A DNA stretch of 64,000 nt from Channa striata (GCA_033026295.1 CM065185.1:5766001-5830000); one strand, 5' to 3'. Counted from the stretch's first letter, positions 49,113-63,146 are shown. A program made the numbers and translations. The notes: generated by a model from the letters alone, not told the origin.

Positions 49113-51259
49113 CTTTTAAATAACAAGTAACAAACAGCTTCACTAACCCAACTCTGAATTATCACCTCCTTGCTCGTGGCTGTTTATGAATACAAATTGA
49201 ATTTCCACTGCAACCTTGTCGCAGTCATGGCTCATTTGATTTATTCCTTAATGAATATTTTCCCTTTCAACTCAGGAGATGGGAAAACATTTCCACACTA
49301 AATGAGACCCAGCTTTATTGTAGCCCATTCTTTTCTACATCTAGAAGTACATTACACTCATGGTTGTGTTGCTGCTCCCGATTGGACAAGGCTGTTTCAT
49401 TTTATAGAAAGCAACAAAGAGACAGAAAAAAAGTGTCGTACCTGCAGTTTGTAGTGGCATGTTGCAGATGTTTTTTATTCAGATAGCTGCACTCTGAACG
49501 GCTGTTTCTTATTCAGCTAAAAGCCAAAAAGGCATTTTTCAGTCTTGCACTGAATTTAAAAAACTTCATATAAGTTAGAGACTGATAAGGAGATCTACAT
49601 ATTGGATTCAGAGACTAAACCCTCATTATTGACTGTCCAGAGTGACAAAGATGCTAGTCACCACATCGCTCAGCGACTACTGTTAGACGGATTCCTCAGA
49701 AACACCATTTACCTGTTAATGTTGTGTAGATAATGTGCAATTGACCATATGACTGCTAAATAATGCAGCAGCTTGTTTGGAGCCATAAGGAGAATTTAAA
49801 GAGTATTGATAGGCTAAGCTGCCAAAGTGTGGGATGTATGCAGTCAGAAAGCCCCACTCTGTATTGATCAGAACAAGCTTAAAGCAGAATAGCTCCCAGT
49901 TTTTAAGCAAATATGAAAAAAAGAACATGAAACACAGAAACAAGGGGGTGTGCAGCGATAATGTAGTGAGGTGGAGGAAGAGAACATGACTTTTGCGGTG
50001 CAGGAGGTGGAGGAAGAGGGATGATGTTGAAAGACACGGAGTGAGACTTAGACAAGGAAACGCTGGGACGGTCTATCCATCCAGCGCATCGCCGGGGGCA
50101 GCGGGAGGAGTAAAGTTGTTAACGAGTGTGTGGACAGTGGTGTCAGGCAGAGCGGAGGTCCATCAGGGAAATGAGACGCCCGGGTTCTATTATGGCCCCA
50201 GGTGCATTATGGGAGGACAAAAAGAAACTTTTGGTGGAAATCGATTATAGACAATGAAAAGGACAGAGGAAATATCATCTCTTCTGTTTTATTTTCATAT
50301 TATTTTATATTTTCAATTTGGAAAATATGATTGTTTTAACACATTAACTTAAAAATCACATGATACGTGTACTGGTATTTTAAAAAAGAACCAAAAACAT
50401 TCGGCAAACAGATGACATTACATTGAAATCATGTGTGATTATAACTTTTTTTTATTTGTTTGAATAATAGAGGCAAAACAAATTGATTCCTACCAACACA
50501 ATATTAATTGAGAGCAGAGGGGCATTTTTTTTACAAACACTTTGTGTTAGTAAGTCTACATTAGGAAGCATTAATGAAGCCAAAGGGAGAAAAACATGTT
50601 CGTAGTCCTTTAGAATCGTCATTAGGTCATGCGTGTTGATACTGATGCGGTGTACGAGATATAAATTTGTTCTTCTAATTCCACCAAAACTTTAAGAAGT
50701 TATTTGTTGGTGAAAATATCGGTAGTGGCCATCGCAGTATTATGTGTCTGAGGCAGATATTTTTTTATTTATCCAACAAAATCTTTAATATGGTCTTGTT
50801 TTTGGGTGGTGACGGGAATTAACAGCACTTAGAGTTGGATGGATGACAAGTTTGCAAAAAACAACCAACTTACCAAAAGACTCGTGTCATACATCCTTCA
50901 GTTATTAGGAAGAAACCTCCGATTTAATCTGTTATGATGGGTATCAATGAAGACGAAAAACATGTTTCTCTGATTACTGGCATGCAGCCTGTTAGCGTAT
51001 GTACAGTGCAGCTTGTGAGCAGTGGCCTCGGGCCGTGCGCTTAGTGAGGATTGTAATGGGACAGCTTTAAAGGGGGATTAATGCAGTACTGCCAAATGAG
51101 AAAAACACCAGAAACACAAACACATGCAGCAATCAATAGGGCAAATGCAATACAAAGGGTTGGAAAACACAATACAAATGGAATATGTATGTAGTCAAAG
51201 TGGTGAGATCGAACAATTTAGTAATTATCACCTGGAAAATGATGTTTTATACGGTTACT

Positions 51260-52990
51260 GCTAGTTATCTTAAAATCTGAGTCTCTCCCTCCTTTCATCT
51301 TCAAGTATGTCAAAGAATCCCAAGTTTGCATTTAATTTGCAACATCCTAATGCATTATATCCATCTAGTAGCTCAGCCTATTTTAGCCACCTCCCCTCTT
51401 AGCCTCTGAAGTTCCCTCTTTGCATGATAAACAGCTTTTCAGCCCTCAGAATATGTATGTGGTCCATATTTATTCATGTGTGTGTGGTATATCAGAGCAG
51501 ACACTTCTGCTTTGGGAGTGGGAAAGGAAATATATAAATAAGAAAGCAAATAAACAGTCTAAATAAATAGCCAGAGTAATAAGGTTAACTATTTAGTTTT
51601 TTTCTGATATTGGAAGAGCTACAGGGGAGGGCAAAATTAATGACAGCACACATAATGCCATTGGGATACTTAGGACTGTGTCCAATACTTTAAGTAATAG
51701 CGTTAATGGCGAATTTGAAGGACTTTAATTTTCTACATCAAACAGCAGAAAGCCACCACCCTCTCGCCTCCACATGTTTAGGGCTCCGAGATCTTCTGAA
51801 CTTGCCTCCTCTCAGACGGAGGAAGAGGAGGAAATCATCTCCGGGATGGTGGGCATGCTGGGAAGCGAGGCTAAAAACTTCCAAGCAGAACAGCCTCTCG
51901 ACTCTCAGGGTGACGCTTGTTAGGCTCAGGCCCAGAGGAGAGAGCGTGGCCAGTAAGTAAGGTTATTGGGAAATAATTAGCCTAGCCCAGGAATCAGTGG
52001 GGATAGCAAAGTCCTCTGGGGTAGAAACGCCTGTGCCCCTGGCCTCGTTTCCACAGCTAATTAACTTTGAAGAGAGCCTATTAATAAGGTTGTCTTCATA
52101 GAAAAAGCCTGAAACTATATGCAGAAGGAAGTTTTGGCTGTGGAGGAGGTTGGAATTCAATTTATAGATGAAACACAAAGAAATACAGCAGACTGTGAAA
52201 ATGTGGAAGTGACCGAAAATAAGGTGGGTTTTTGGGGGGTGTTCCTGAGCTTTTTGTGGAAACTTCTCTCCTTACACACACACACACACACACACACACA
52301 ATTAGAAAATCTTATCAACCTCCCCCAAAGCATCAGCTAGTCCCATCAGTTCCAACAGAAAATGTGCCCCAGATCCATTGCTCCCCCACTTCCGCAGTGG
52401 ACGTCATCCCCAGGTGGCCACATGTCCCCTTACCTGTCATCCCAGAAAGAGCCAGTGTTGCCACCGCTCAAGTCTGGGTCTGCTATAAAAAAAACTGGCC
52501 TCATAGCCTCGGGCTGTGGGAGAGCAACGCAGGCCTCAGTGCCTAATCACCCCCTCCCACGACAGCACTCATCAAGACAGCAGCTCCAACAAATCAATCT
52601 CCCTCTGACAGTTCATTTAGACTGAATTAATTTGGAATTAGGGGCCATTACTGCAATTGGCAGGCGTGGATATTCCCCTAACGCAGGCCGTTATCCTGCT
52701 TTGGGGATAAAGAAAAGGAGCCAGCTTTTCTTTTCTTTTTTTCTTCTGTAGGATCGACTGGATAAGGTGTTTTTCTGTGCTGATCGCAGGGCTGAGGGAG
52801 GGAGGGATTGGATTTTCAGTTTAACTAAATCATCATTGTTCTCAATCAACAGTCAGACTCTGCTGATAGTTTTTTTTTTCTTCCTGTCCTTTTTTTGATA
52901 CGGAATGGAAGTGAAATAGGTGTTTAATGAGGGTCGTTGCTCTATCGACTGTCAAATTGCTGCCAGGGGCCAATTAAAAGTCTGATAGTC
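51260..52990. promoter_or_regulatory. Block resembling conserved non-coding elements
   Basis: The segment 52540-52720 has dense balanced words with TAAT/AATTA cores (gaattaatttggaattaggg) and no repeats. Another non-repetitive stretch is at 51700-52080. Frames within are short and without family resemblance. Confidence 0.3.
52274..52301. repeat. (AC)n microsatellite
   Basis: About 28 bp of AC. Confidence 0.9.
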
Positions 52991-55039
52991 TGCTACAGCA
53001 GCAGAAAAAAAAACTGCAAAATGGGATAAACACAAGTCACAAAACAGAAATTAAAGACTGTAATACTGGTAAACATGTTCTAAGTTAGGGCAGTTTAAAA
53101 AAACTAAACAATATAAATATAATACTAATAAGCCTAGTTGCAGTTCAAAACCCACAAATGCAAGATGATTTATTCATTTGTTTTATTCAGACAAAGAATA
53201 ACACAGAAACTCTTACACATGCTAGAATAACAGAGTTTCCCAGGGATGGACTATTTTTATTTTATTTGGTGAAGACAGTTTAACTTCAGTGATGTTGCTG
53301 TTTAGTGCGGCACCATCTGCTGAACCGAGCGTCCAGGACTCCCTCTCTTGTGGGGAGCCAGCAGCTTGAAGTTTACCCAGGGTTCATGACCCTTTGACCC
53401 AGAGGTTTGACTGAGACAACTCAGCTCCATGGAGACGCTGCACTGAAAAGACAAATACTGCAACATCACACACACTAATGCACAGAGGCACGTGAAGAAA
53501 TAGAGATGTCTAACTCTCAAGCACAAAACAACATATCATAATTGTCTGGGCTTATTCCGTTACGCCTTTCTTAATTTTGCCATTTTTATAAAAGTCATCA
53601 AGAACAGAAATTGCAAGAGGATACTAAATACCACTTGCCTCATTGCTGTCAAGTCAGGTGGTGTTTTAAATAAATTGTGTTACTTCTCTGTTTTAGATGT
53701 ATATGAAAGTGGACATGGTTTCCCATAACACCCTTAGCTGTGCAGGTTAGCATTAACGTGGAGAGAAACATTATTACGTCCTTAACGTTTTACGGCTGCT
53801 GAATGCGCCTGGTTGTTTGGTGGTGTTTTTAAATCTATTACAACTCACAAACGCCCGAGGAAGCAGGCAGTGTATTTTGAGCTAAGGTGAGCATCAGAAA
53901 AAGATTGTATCCATAGAAAAGATGGTTTGGTATCTAGCACAAAAAGCACAGGTGTAATTACTAATAAAAAATTGTGTTGTCAGGAGTGCCCGGTCCATAC
54001 AGATGACTCACCACTAACACAGATCCCCTATTATTTTTATTGTGTAAAACAATGCTTTTCCTGCTATGACAACTCTGACTGCTGCTTTAATTAGTTTATA
54101 TAATCATAAAGACTATGTGAAATCAATTCCTATTTAGTGTTCACCATTTTGCTTTCCATTTGGGTGACGTGCAAGTTATGTGAGTTTTGTGCTGTCTGAC
54201 ATACACACCACACACTCGCATATATATAAGATATTTCAACTTTATCACTACATTTATTCTAAAATTAACATGAAAATTTTGGTGTTTTTTTGTAAAACAC
54301 ATTTCTTTTTATTTTTCTGTTCACATCTGACTCTTTGACGTAATTACTGTTGAAGATTTCTTATATCATTTTATCCAGTTCTATTTCCATGTATGCAGTT
54401 ATTGTTGGAAACATGGCTGATGGGTCATGAGGAGCTGGTCATCGGGGGACAAGGAGGAGCTCCTCTACTCAATCATGAGATCAGTGTAAATATTAACACT
54501 GACACACTGCTGTGGAAATACCTCAGTGACTTACAGGGTCTCTGAGGAGCAGGGCTGGAGGACGAGTGAAGAAAGATGAGCGAATGCTGACATGTAGGTG
54601 AGCCAAAAGGTAAATGGCAGGGCACTGCGCACACACACACACCTCAACACACACACTCTTACTCACACATACACACAAATACCTCCTTAGCTGTCCCCCA
54701 TTAACACTCCAAACTGCAAACACCTCCAGCCCTCTGATGATATGTTGCCTCAGCACCTACACAGAGCTCGCTGAGGAACAAGTGAGTGACGAACAAGTCC
54801 TCAGCTGACAGCAACTTCACACACACCAGACACACAAGGAATAGTTCAGCATAAAACAGTCATTACATGATGTTCATAACTGAGTCCACTTATTTCAATT
54901 TATTTTTAGTTTTTTAAGTACTAAATGCCAAAAATTTTCAGACCTTGCATCAAGTTTTGTAGTTTTTTTGTTTTTCAGTTTTATCATTTACAGTATTTTG
55001 CTTTTGATTTTTTTATGTTTGTATCTAGTTTGAGATCAG

Positions 55040-57480
55040 GACTTTGTGATCTAGGCTGATGATGAAAGCCCTGAAGGAGGTTGTGGGTTTGAGAATGATC
55101 ACATTACAAATACACGCTGAAGCTGAGAGCAGACAGGGCGGCCCTCTATTTATTATGTTATCAGGCCTGAGCAGAATGTTCCATCAGCGTGAGAAATATG
55201 ACAGTGCTTCACCCCTCATAGGTTCGGCGCATGTGTGCAGGAAAGTGTGTTACTGACGGACATGCATGAGTAAAGTGTTATATACTGTATGGATGTATAT
55301 ATGGAGAGGGGAAGTAAAGAAAGGTTGAAAAAAAAGACGAGAAAGAAAAAACGAGGAAAGAGAGATGTGGTAAGAGGAAGTTGAAGGTAAATATGATGTT
55401 TTTGCAGTCAGGGTGTAACACCTTAACACTGAACTGATAATAGAGTCAACACACTCTGCACAGGTTTAGAGGTGCAAGGATGTATATGAGGAATGTAAGA
55501 GCGTCACATAAAAGCTTCTTTGCCACAGACTTATACACACTTACTCAAATACATGATCACACAATCAGACAACAGAGCCAGCAGCACTATGGCTAAATGG
55601 TGGAGTCATAATTGTTGTTCACACATAATTAAGAAAACATGCAAAAAAGTATTAGGGGAAAAGGGTCACTGCAAGCATAAAGGTGAGTTGTTTTGATGGT
55701 TAGCTGGAACTAAGTCTAGAAGTGACACATTTCCAAGTTAATTAAATTACATTTTATATCTCATTTCAATGCAACAAGAAACAAAAGTGTAAAAAAGAAT
55801 TTTTGGTTGCCACAGCAGAGATATGACAAAGACAAAACCTACTGTAATACTGCACGTGGTCACCTGTTAATTAACTTTCTGCTGGTGGCAGTCTTCTATT
55901 TACTGTACAGACATGAGAGGTTTCAATCTCCTGTGTTAAGCCTTAACACCAAATTTAATATGATTATTTTCCATCAGGGGCTATTTAAGTTCAATGAACT
56001 AAAGAGCTGAGGTTTCACACATTCAAATCATTAAATGCTGACACGAACAAGTGAAGTGATATAAAGGCTGAATGATCTAAATGCTGATTCTGAATCGTTT
56101 CAAAACAAAGTGGAAAAAATAATGTCCATAAAAATAATGTACAAAACTGTTTAGTGTCTTTTAAAGAGATTTGCATGGCATCATCTCACTACGGCACAAA
56201 CAAGATTTAAAGATTATGAGCCACAGAGATGCAAACTAATCTCTGGATTTGTTGTGGGAAATGCCTAAAAATCCTAGGATTTTCCACTGCGGTATAGTTT
56301 TAATCCACTCCGTGATACAGCACAAAAGGATTTCACTTTTCCTGAATGACCTAAAGCCTTCAGAAGTTCCCACTGAGATGTGGATTAACAATTAATGAGG
56401 GATAATTAGGTTTTAAACAACAAAGTGGGAGAACTCACTTAATAAAGCTATTGCCCAAACATTGCCAGGGTTGGAACTTTGACATTTCTGAATAATGAGA
56501 AGAAAGAAAACATAAAATGAGTGAAAAATGATTTTCTCTGTAACAACATGTTTGCACAGCTTATAATCTACTGAGAATGGTCAATCTGTTATGTTTGGTC
56601 GATGTGTTGACTCTGCAGAGCTTTGTTTTGTCTTCGTTTTTCACGTGGATGAGGGACTACAAGGGGAGTGCTTACTTGAGCTTGTTTTATTTCCCGACTT
56701 ACAGAGGTCATTGAAATTATGCACAGTATATAATACAAACTATCCCAAGGCACTTCGGTTTCCATAAAGTCTTTCCACAGAACTATTGGCCTCATGGTGC
56801 AGACAAAGTCCCAGTGTGCCCTGCTAACTGCTGCTGAATGGTGACCCTTGGGAGCATGAGACGGGGGCGTCAGGGGGAGAAGAGAAGTGGGGATGTGGAG
56901 GAAGGAAAGCAAGACAGGAGATGAAAGAGATAGATGGGAGAAATGCAGCAGAGAAAAGGGAGGAAAGGAGGCTTGACGGGGGAGTCACGGGGAGGGTCGG
57001 AAGGGGGAACGAGGAAAGGTCATGGTTCTCAGCAACCTCTCTGAAGTAGCAGTGTGGAACCACCCAGGGCCTTGTAATAGTTAAATCATATCAATTAACC
57101 ATGGGACATCAGGGGATTAAGGGTTAATCTCTCCCTTGAGAGTGGGAAACAGTAAATTAGAGTGGAGAGAAAGGGGAGAGTGTGGGGAGAACATAAATGG
57201 CCATGTTGAAAGGGAGATGGCCGATATGATAAATTACAGAGCGTGAAAAAGCAAGTTGAGATAAATAAATAAACAGTCTACAGGATGATTTCTTGTTCAC
57301 TTATGCTGTCAACAATGATGTGGTAAATTACGACACCGCAATTGAGGAGTGGAGCATTACATTTACATTTTTCAACTGATGAGAGCAGAAGTGGCATTTA
57401 GGGATTAAAAACAACACAAAACAGGAGATAATCCCACAGTTTGGCCACACCCGCCTGGGATCTGACTTACACCATTTTCA
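55040..57480. promoter_or_regulatory. Intergenic region with enhancer-like blocks
   Basis: The segments 55055-55260 and 56750-57250 are balanced, while the remainder is AT-rich. The purine tract at 56860-57010 yields only spurious Pro/Ser frames on the minus strand. No gene is supported. Confidence 0.22.
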
Positions 57481-58345
57481 ATTTGGATGAGGGCTTGGAA
57501 GAAGAAAAAGAGTTACGAATAATTTACGCCCCCAACCCCATCTCCTCTCATAAAATTGTCCCCTTAGATTTAGAAACATACACATTTGATTGAAAATGAA
57601 ATCATTTACAATAAGACATGGTATATGAGGCAGAGGTTTGGGGATCTTTATTTGGGGAGGATTGGAGGACTGAGCTTTGGGGGGTTGAGGAAGAAGAGAG
57701 GAGCCCCTCTTTCTTTGGTGTATATGCAAAAATGGCTAAAGTGGGTAATGGAGCCGTGAGGTAAGAGGATTAAGATCAGCAGTGGGTCAGGACTGATAGT
57801 GGAGAATGGGGTGATGGAGGGACAAAAGGATGAGTAGTAGAGAAAGGGAAGTAGTAGAAGGAAAGCACGGAATATAGAGAGGCAGGGAGAAATATTGAGA
57901 GGTAGATAAATTAGACAGAGATTGGTAATTTTGCAGGAAAAGACATGAAATGAAAAGTGACGCAACTGTCCTTCTCACCCTCTGTCTTCTGGTGCTCCAG
58001 ACTCAGAGGTGATCTTATTGGATCTGTGTCCCCCTGATAGGCGGCATCAGGATAATGCTTAACCTGGCACTTAAATTGGCTCCGCGTCCAGTGGGGGGTT
58101 GACAGCGTCTCTGTCTCCAAAGAAAGAGCTTGATCACTGCAGGAAGGTATGAGCAGGTTGCGAGTTAAGATGCTGAGCCCTCATGAAGCTAGAAATCCAC
58201 GGGATGGGGTGATCAAAGGTGACATATAAGAAAGAGGGGCTGTGGACTTTATGCATATAGTCTGAAATATGGCTTTTGCGAGTACCTTGAAATTGCCAAT
58301 AACAGAGACAAAGTCCAGGCCTCAGCAGCTTTATAAAGAGCTTGA

Positions 58346-58450
58346 GAAATATGAAGCAATAGCCAGAAAATGCTAGCTTCAGTTAGCAAAAACGCTAAAA
58401 GCAGAAGAAACAGCTAGAATGTAGGCTTGTTAAAGGGTAAAAGAAAATCC
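58346..58450 (+). repeat. Decayed percomorph interspersed repeat ('aaatatgaag ... aacagctag' family), sense copy
   Basis: Order and wording (aaatatgaagcaatagccag, then gttagc, then agaaacagctag, then a gttaaaggg/aaaatcc tail) match a repeat I recall as very abundant in perch-like fish genomes. It is degenerate. It is followed directly by a different repeat and faced by an inverted copy at 58830-58925. Confidence 0.55.
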
Positions 58451-58692
58451 ACCATCTATTATCTCTAACCGCTATTCCTGAGGCAGGGTTCACACTGGAC
58501 AGGTCTCTAATGTATCTCAGGACAACACAGAGGGACACACACAGACAGACAACCATTCACGCTCATATCCACAGGCCGTTTAGAGTCACCAGTTAACCTA
58601 ACAGGCAGCACCAGAGGAAACCCACGCAGACACGGGGAGAACGTGCAAAATCCACACAGAACGGCCGCAGCTGGGATTCAAATGCTAACCAC
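58449..58692 (+). repeat. Common teleost interspersed repeat ('ccacgcagacacggggagaac' type)
   Basis: Contains the recurrent segments ccatctattatctctaaccgc, cacactggacaggtct, agacagacaaccattcac, tttagagtcaccagttaacc, ggaaacccacgcagacacgg and gctgggattcaaatgctaacc, in the usual order. The family is widespread in teleosts; I am not sure of its formal class. Confidence 0.7.
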
Positions 58693-58829
58693 ATTTTCCC
58701 ATGTACACATGGATATGAAGTGTAAGGACGAGCTGCTGCTCCTGGACATGAATTAGTCCCACACACAAATCCTTCTGGAAGACCGGAAGTTTTATCGATT
58801 GTGTTTGAACTTGTGTTAGGCTTTGAAGG

Positions 58830-58925
58830 CTTGGAAAGATTCTGGCCAGCTGTTTCCCCCTTGTTTTCAGTGTTAATGCTAAGCTAAAATCAAATGCTAT
58901 ATATAGTTGACTAATATAACTCTAT
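58830..58925 (-). repeat. Percomorph interspersed repeat, inverted copy
   Basis: The plus strand reads ccagctgtttcccccttgtt then ttaatgctaagctaa, the reverse complement of the family seen in sense at 58346-58450 and 44178-44285. Together with the sense copy it brackets the repeat at 58449-58692. Confidence 0.55.
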
Positions 58926-59079
58926 CTATGTCTAAATCTACATCAAACTGCTCCTCTTTCTTCCTTACACAAAATGTGTGCTAAAGACTAATAAACTGCA
59001 CAAAAACTCGATGGCTACGTGTCTGAAGTTTATGAACTTCTTCATTATAAGTATGTGCCTCTGCACCCTCAAAACCAGG

Positions 59080-59480
59080 AGCTGTAGGAACGGAGACGAA
59101 CCTCATGTAAATGTCCCCCCGACCAATACGCCTTCCCATTTAGCCAATTAGCTGCCGTCACAGGATCAGACTCAACTCTTATTTGCCAGCCAAATAGGCT
59201 CAGCTGCCCGACCTCGGCAGTAGCCTCATGGAGCCACCCCTCCCTGCTCCATTCACCCCTCCCCAAGACTTTATTCAGACACTTTGAAGTATCCTGGAGG
59301 AGCCACTCAATCAATTACAAATGAAGTAATCTCCTTATAATATTTTGAGGTTTCTTCAAGTAGAGGAGGGGGTGCGCACAAGAAGACATTATGGAAGGCA
59401 AATCAGTCTCTCAGCTGCGTCTAAAATGATAGGGTGAGAATCAGCTGAGAGGATGGTGGGAAATTAAATAAGAAAAAAAA
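59080..59480. promoter_or_regulatory. Block resembling conserved non-coding elements
   Basis: The segment 59105-59300 (for example ccatttagccaattagctgc) is non-repetitive and balanced, with paired AATTAG/TAATTG-type cores. The overlapping minus 81-codon frame has no recognisable domain. An unrelated 108-codon plus frame follows at 59486-59812, also unrecognised. Confidence 0.27.
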
Positions 59481-62360
59481 AGATTATGTTTGAGTGTGTC
59501 ACCTCAGAACACAACTGTAAAATTTCTAACCTGATCCATGAGGAGGTGGTGGTGGCGCAGTGGAGGAGCGAGAACAGATTATTGCAAGCCGAGTTAAGAA
59601 AGGACCCATGGTTTCTTAAAAAGCTTTTGCTTATGACTAAGGGAGAGCAGACGTATATCAACAAATGTCTCTGTGATGTATGTATGGGACAAAACAAGCA
59701 GAGACAAAGGGGGACATCATCCTGCTGGGAATTGGACTCTTTAACACAAACATACTTTATATTTCAGTTTGGAAATAATATTAGGGGCAGACATAAGCCA
59801 TTAAGTCATTAACACTTGACCGTGCAGCACACGTACAGTGCACACAGATTCAGCCATTCGTGTCCTGGTGTATTGTGAGTTAACCCAGCTTGTGATGCCC
59901 GGTGGCCAATGTCACACCGGAGATACTGTTGATCCAATGCAGCCTTGATCACCAAAGTTGACGATGTAAACTTCTGATCTTTTTTTCCAGCCTTAATTGA
60001 TAATTACATTTTTGGTCACTCTGGTCGGGTTGTGTTAGAGCACAAGCGTAAAACTTTGAAGAAGGATAAATAAAGATTGGAGATGAGTGGAGTTGTTTCC
60101 TGAATCTTTATTTCCTCTGTCAGTGCTGTTTTAATTTCTCTCTTGGTCTTTTTTTTTGAAAACTTACAAGGTTGTATCTTTTTGAGAAGATACGGCTTTT
60201 TGTATGGGTGTGTGTGTGGCAAACGTTTTTAAACCTCATGAAATACATATTTACTATAAAAGGAACAAGTACCCAAAGTGCCTAAAGAGTAATGTCTTTT
60301 CTGACAGTGCAGCAAATGTTACACCAGAGAGCTCACAGCCACAGTCCTGTCTGTGGATTAGGGAACAGGCACCTTAGGTATTGTTAGGAAAAGATTGTGG
60401 TTTTTGTTTAAATGATAATTACATTGTAGTTTTGCTTAATGTCACTGTTAGCATTTTCTGTATTAAACTATATCATGAGCTTTTCTTAACTTTGAACCAG
60501 CTGCTTAACCATACAATTATTTTTACTCTTGCAGGCTGTAACAGATGGATACTGTAACAGAAACTATTTGCACATGTGCATGGTTTACTGATGTGAACAT
60601 ATTGTTGGCTCTTTACATCTTGCCACAGATGAATATCGGATGTAGATCAGAAAAGTCAATTTGATCCGTCTTCGTGTCTATGCCATGGTAAGGAGAATAG
60701 AGGGGGACAAGTAAACATTAGTAAGGTGATTTGGAAAAGGAAAGACGAGAGAACCACTGTACAAAACATGGAATCCTGTAGACTTTATTATTATTAATTA
60801 TTATATTATGTAACTATTTCTGCCATGTCTTATCTATTTGGTATTTTGTTGTCTTGCATTTTTGTTCAAAATGTTTAAATAAATAAATGTCCTGAAAACT
60901 GAACAACAAATAGAATACACCTGGACAACAAACCAGATTGTCCTCCCCTTCTTTCAGCCTCCCCTTCTCCCCACCTTCACCACATCAGTGTTTCTCATCC
61001 ATTTTGCCTCAAGCCCTTTTTATTTTCTCCATGGCTGACTGTTGTTTGTGCTGCTGCAAGCTCAGCCATCAGCGTGCATTGATCGCTCCCCTTCATCCTC
61101 GACATCCCCTCCGTTATACCTGACTATGTCGACTAATTCCCACATTCTCACCTCTCTTCATCCCAGATTGAGGGAGTTGGAGGAAAAATCAATAAGAGTG
61201 CCGAATGGGAGGGGGTCAGGGGTCAACGGGGTCCTTGACAAGTGTGTCATGGGAAGGAAAGGAGTGAGAGAGGGGGAAAAGTGCTTGTCTGTGTGTATGT
61301 GAGTAGATGAGTGTGTGTTATGTAAGGAGTGGTAAGAGAAACAGAATGACCTCGTGGGCACAAGTGTCAGGCTTGTCAGGGATCAAATTTATGACCATTG
61401 ATCGGCGCTGTAGATGTGTGTGTGTTAGGTGTTGATAAATGTGTGTGTTTGTTTGGATCATGGTGAAATCTGACAGAGGTGAGGAGTCATCATATAAAGC
61501 CCATTATGGCTAAACAAGCCAGTGAAAGCAGATGAATCCCATGGGATCACAGTAAAGGTCCTGCCATTCCTGTATCCATCCATCCATATGAGTATCCACA
61601 GATTTTCAGCTTTAATAATGCCACAGCTACAGAGTTGAGAACGAAAAGCTAGCGAATAAGGATGAAAATAGATGTGTGAGGACAGAAGTTTAAATCGTGC
61701 CACACAGGGCCAAGGGGGGGGGGTACATGGGTGAGAGGGCTGCAACGCCTGGAGTTTGGATGATACCTGTGAGGTGGCTGCACTAACTGCTGCCTGGTGC
61801 ACTAAGGTGAACTTTAGTGATGGAATACGCAGCTTTCTGACTTTTCCTTCTCTTTGTGTGCTTGGGTGTTTGTGTCGCAGCAGAGTGACAACGCAGGGGG
61901 AGATACGGTAATATCAATGCAACAGATCCACAACAGTTTAACTAGAGATTGTGAATGGGTTAAGTCCATGTAAACACATTCAGTGTTAAATACTGTAAAC
62001 CCAGATGCTTTTTGGTGCTAAAAAGAAGAATGGAGTTTGATTGCAAGCTAGTGTAAAATCTGACCATAGAATACAATATACAGTATATTTATTTTATAGT
62101 TATGCAGTGACCACAGGCAACAGCCAAGGTACAATACTTTTTCAACATTGAGACACTTGTTGTTGCACAAGTCAACATGTTCAAATGTGTCTTCAGCAGA
62201 TGGAAGTTTGAATTATGTTTTAAGTGACCCCTGCTGTTCTATTTCAAGTTTTTTCATGCCACTGCTGAAACTTAGAACTTAAGTCTGTTAACATTGATGA
62301 AAGAATTGCTATGTACGTTCTTTCAAAGTCCCTGCTGAACTTTTAAGAAATACTACATGA

Positions 62361-62516
62361 CACTGAGTGCATTTAAACAAATATTAGCAACCGGGTTACT
62401 GAGAGAAACCAGCTTTCTCCAGTAATTGGGGCACACTGTTTAGATGCACTTAAGAAACCTGGTTACAGGAAACCTGCATGTACTTGGAGAAGAAGAGTAA
62501 CCTGGTTAGCCTGACA
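62361..62516. repeat. Foldback-type interspersed repeat with ggttactg/gagaaacc motifs
   Basis: gagtgcatttaaa (62364-62376) is mirrored by tttagatgcactt (62439-62451). Inside and after are repeated ggttact and gagaaacc/ggaaacct units in both orientations. This resembles non-autonomous palindromic elements common in teleosts. Confidence 0.5.
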
Positions 62517-62927
62517 CTTTTGACACTCTTTCTTTCTCCCTCTGCATCTGTTAGTGTGTGTGTTTGTGTCGTGGCAGAGTTTAAGCGCAGTGGGAGAGAA
62601 ATAAAAAACTCATCCAGCTGATCCACAACAGCCTGAAGGCTGGTTTATACTTCTCCGTTGATACACGTAAATGGTGATGATGTGGACCTATGTGGACTAG
62701 AAAATTATGGGTAACTGTGGGCCGCAAAGGGTCGCAGAGGCCCTGATGCGCACAGCTCCCAGATCTCAACAATGTGTAGTGTGGGGATGTGCGGCGGCCT
62801 ACCTGATTGGATAATGATGGGAGTCAGGATGGAAACAGGAATAGAACCGGATCGAAGAAGAATGGAATAGTAGAACAAGAAACGCCACCATTAGTACTTG
62901 TCTGGATGATCACACTGAACAGAAACA

Positions 62928-63060
62928 GAAACCGCACTGCTAAAATTCACCAATGATCTTCTCTTGGGTTCCTAAAATGTAACTATACTAGTTCTGTTAG
63001 ATCTTAGTGCTGCATTTGACACCATTGATAACAAAATTTTATTACAGAGATTGGAAAATA
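62928..63060 (+). mobile_element. Fragment of L2/CR1-type LINE reverse transcriptase (broken)
   Basis: The frame starting at 62928 reads ETALLKFTNDLLLGS, a stop, then LVLLDLSAAFDTIDNKILL. LLDLSAAFDTID is the hallmark motif (RT domain A, catalytic Asp region) of L2/Rex-like non-LTR retrotransposons in fish. One stop codon interrupts it, and the usual residues between the two blocks are reduced, so it is a decayed 5'/3'-truncated relic. Nothing recognisable of the endonuclease is seen upstream. A SINE follows about 90 bp downstream. Confidence 0.8.
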
Positions 63061-63146
63061 GACCATGTCCTTGTTTATGGGATGACAATGAGGGAAGCAG
63101 TTGCTTGTTAAGAAAAAATATTGTCTCTGTCATGGATGAAGTTTAT

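Noticed and set aside
59486..59812. 108-codon plus frame
   Set aside because: Protein-like composition but no acceptor, donor, promoter or recognisable domain; kept only as a remark with the neighbouring block.
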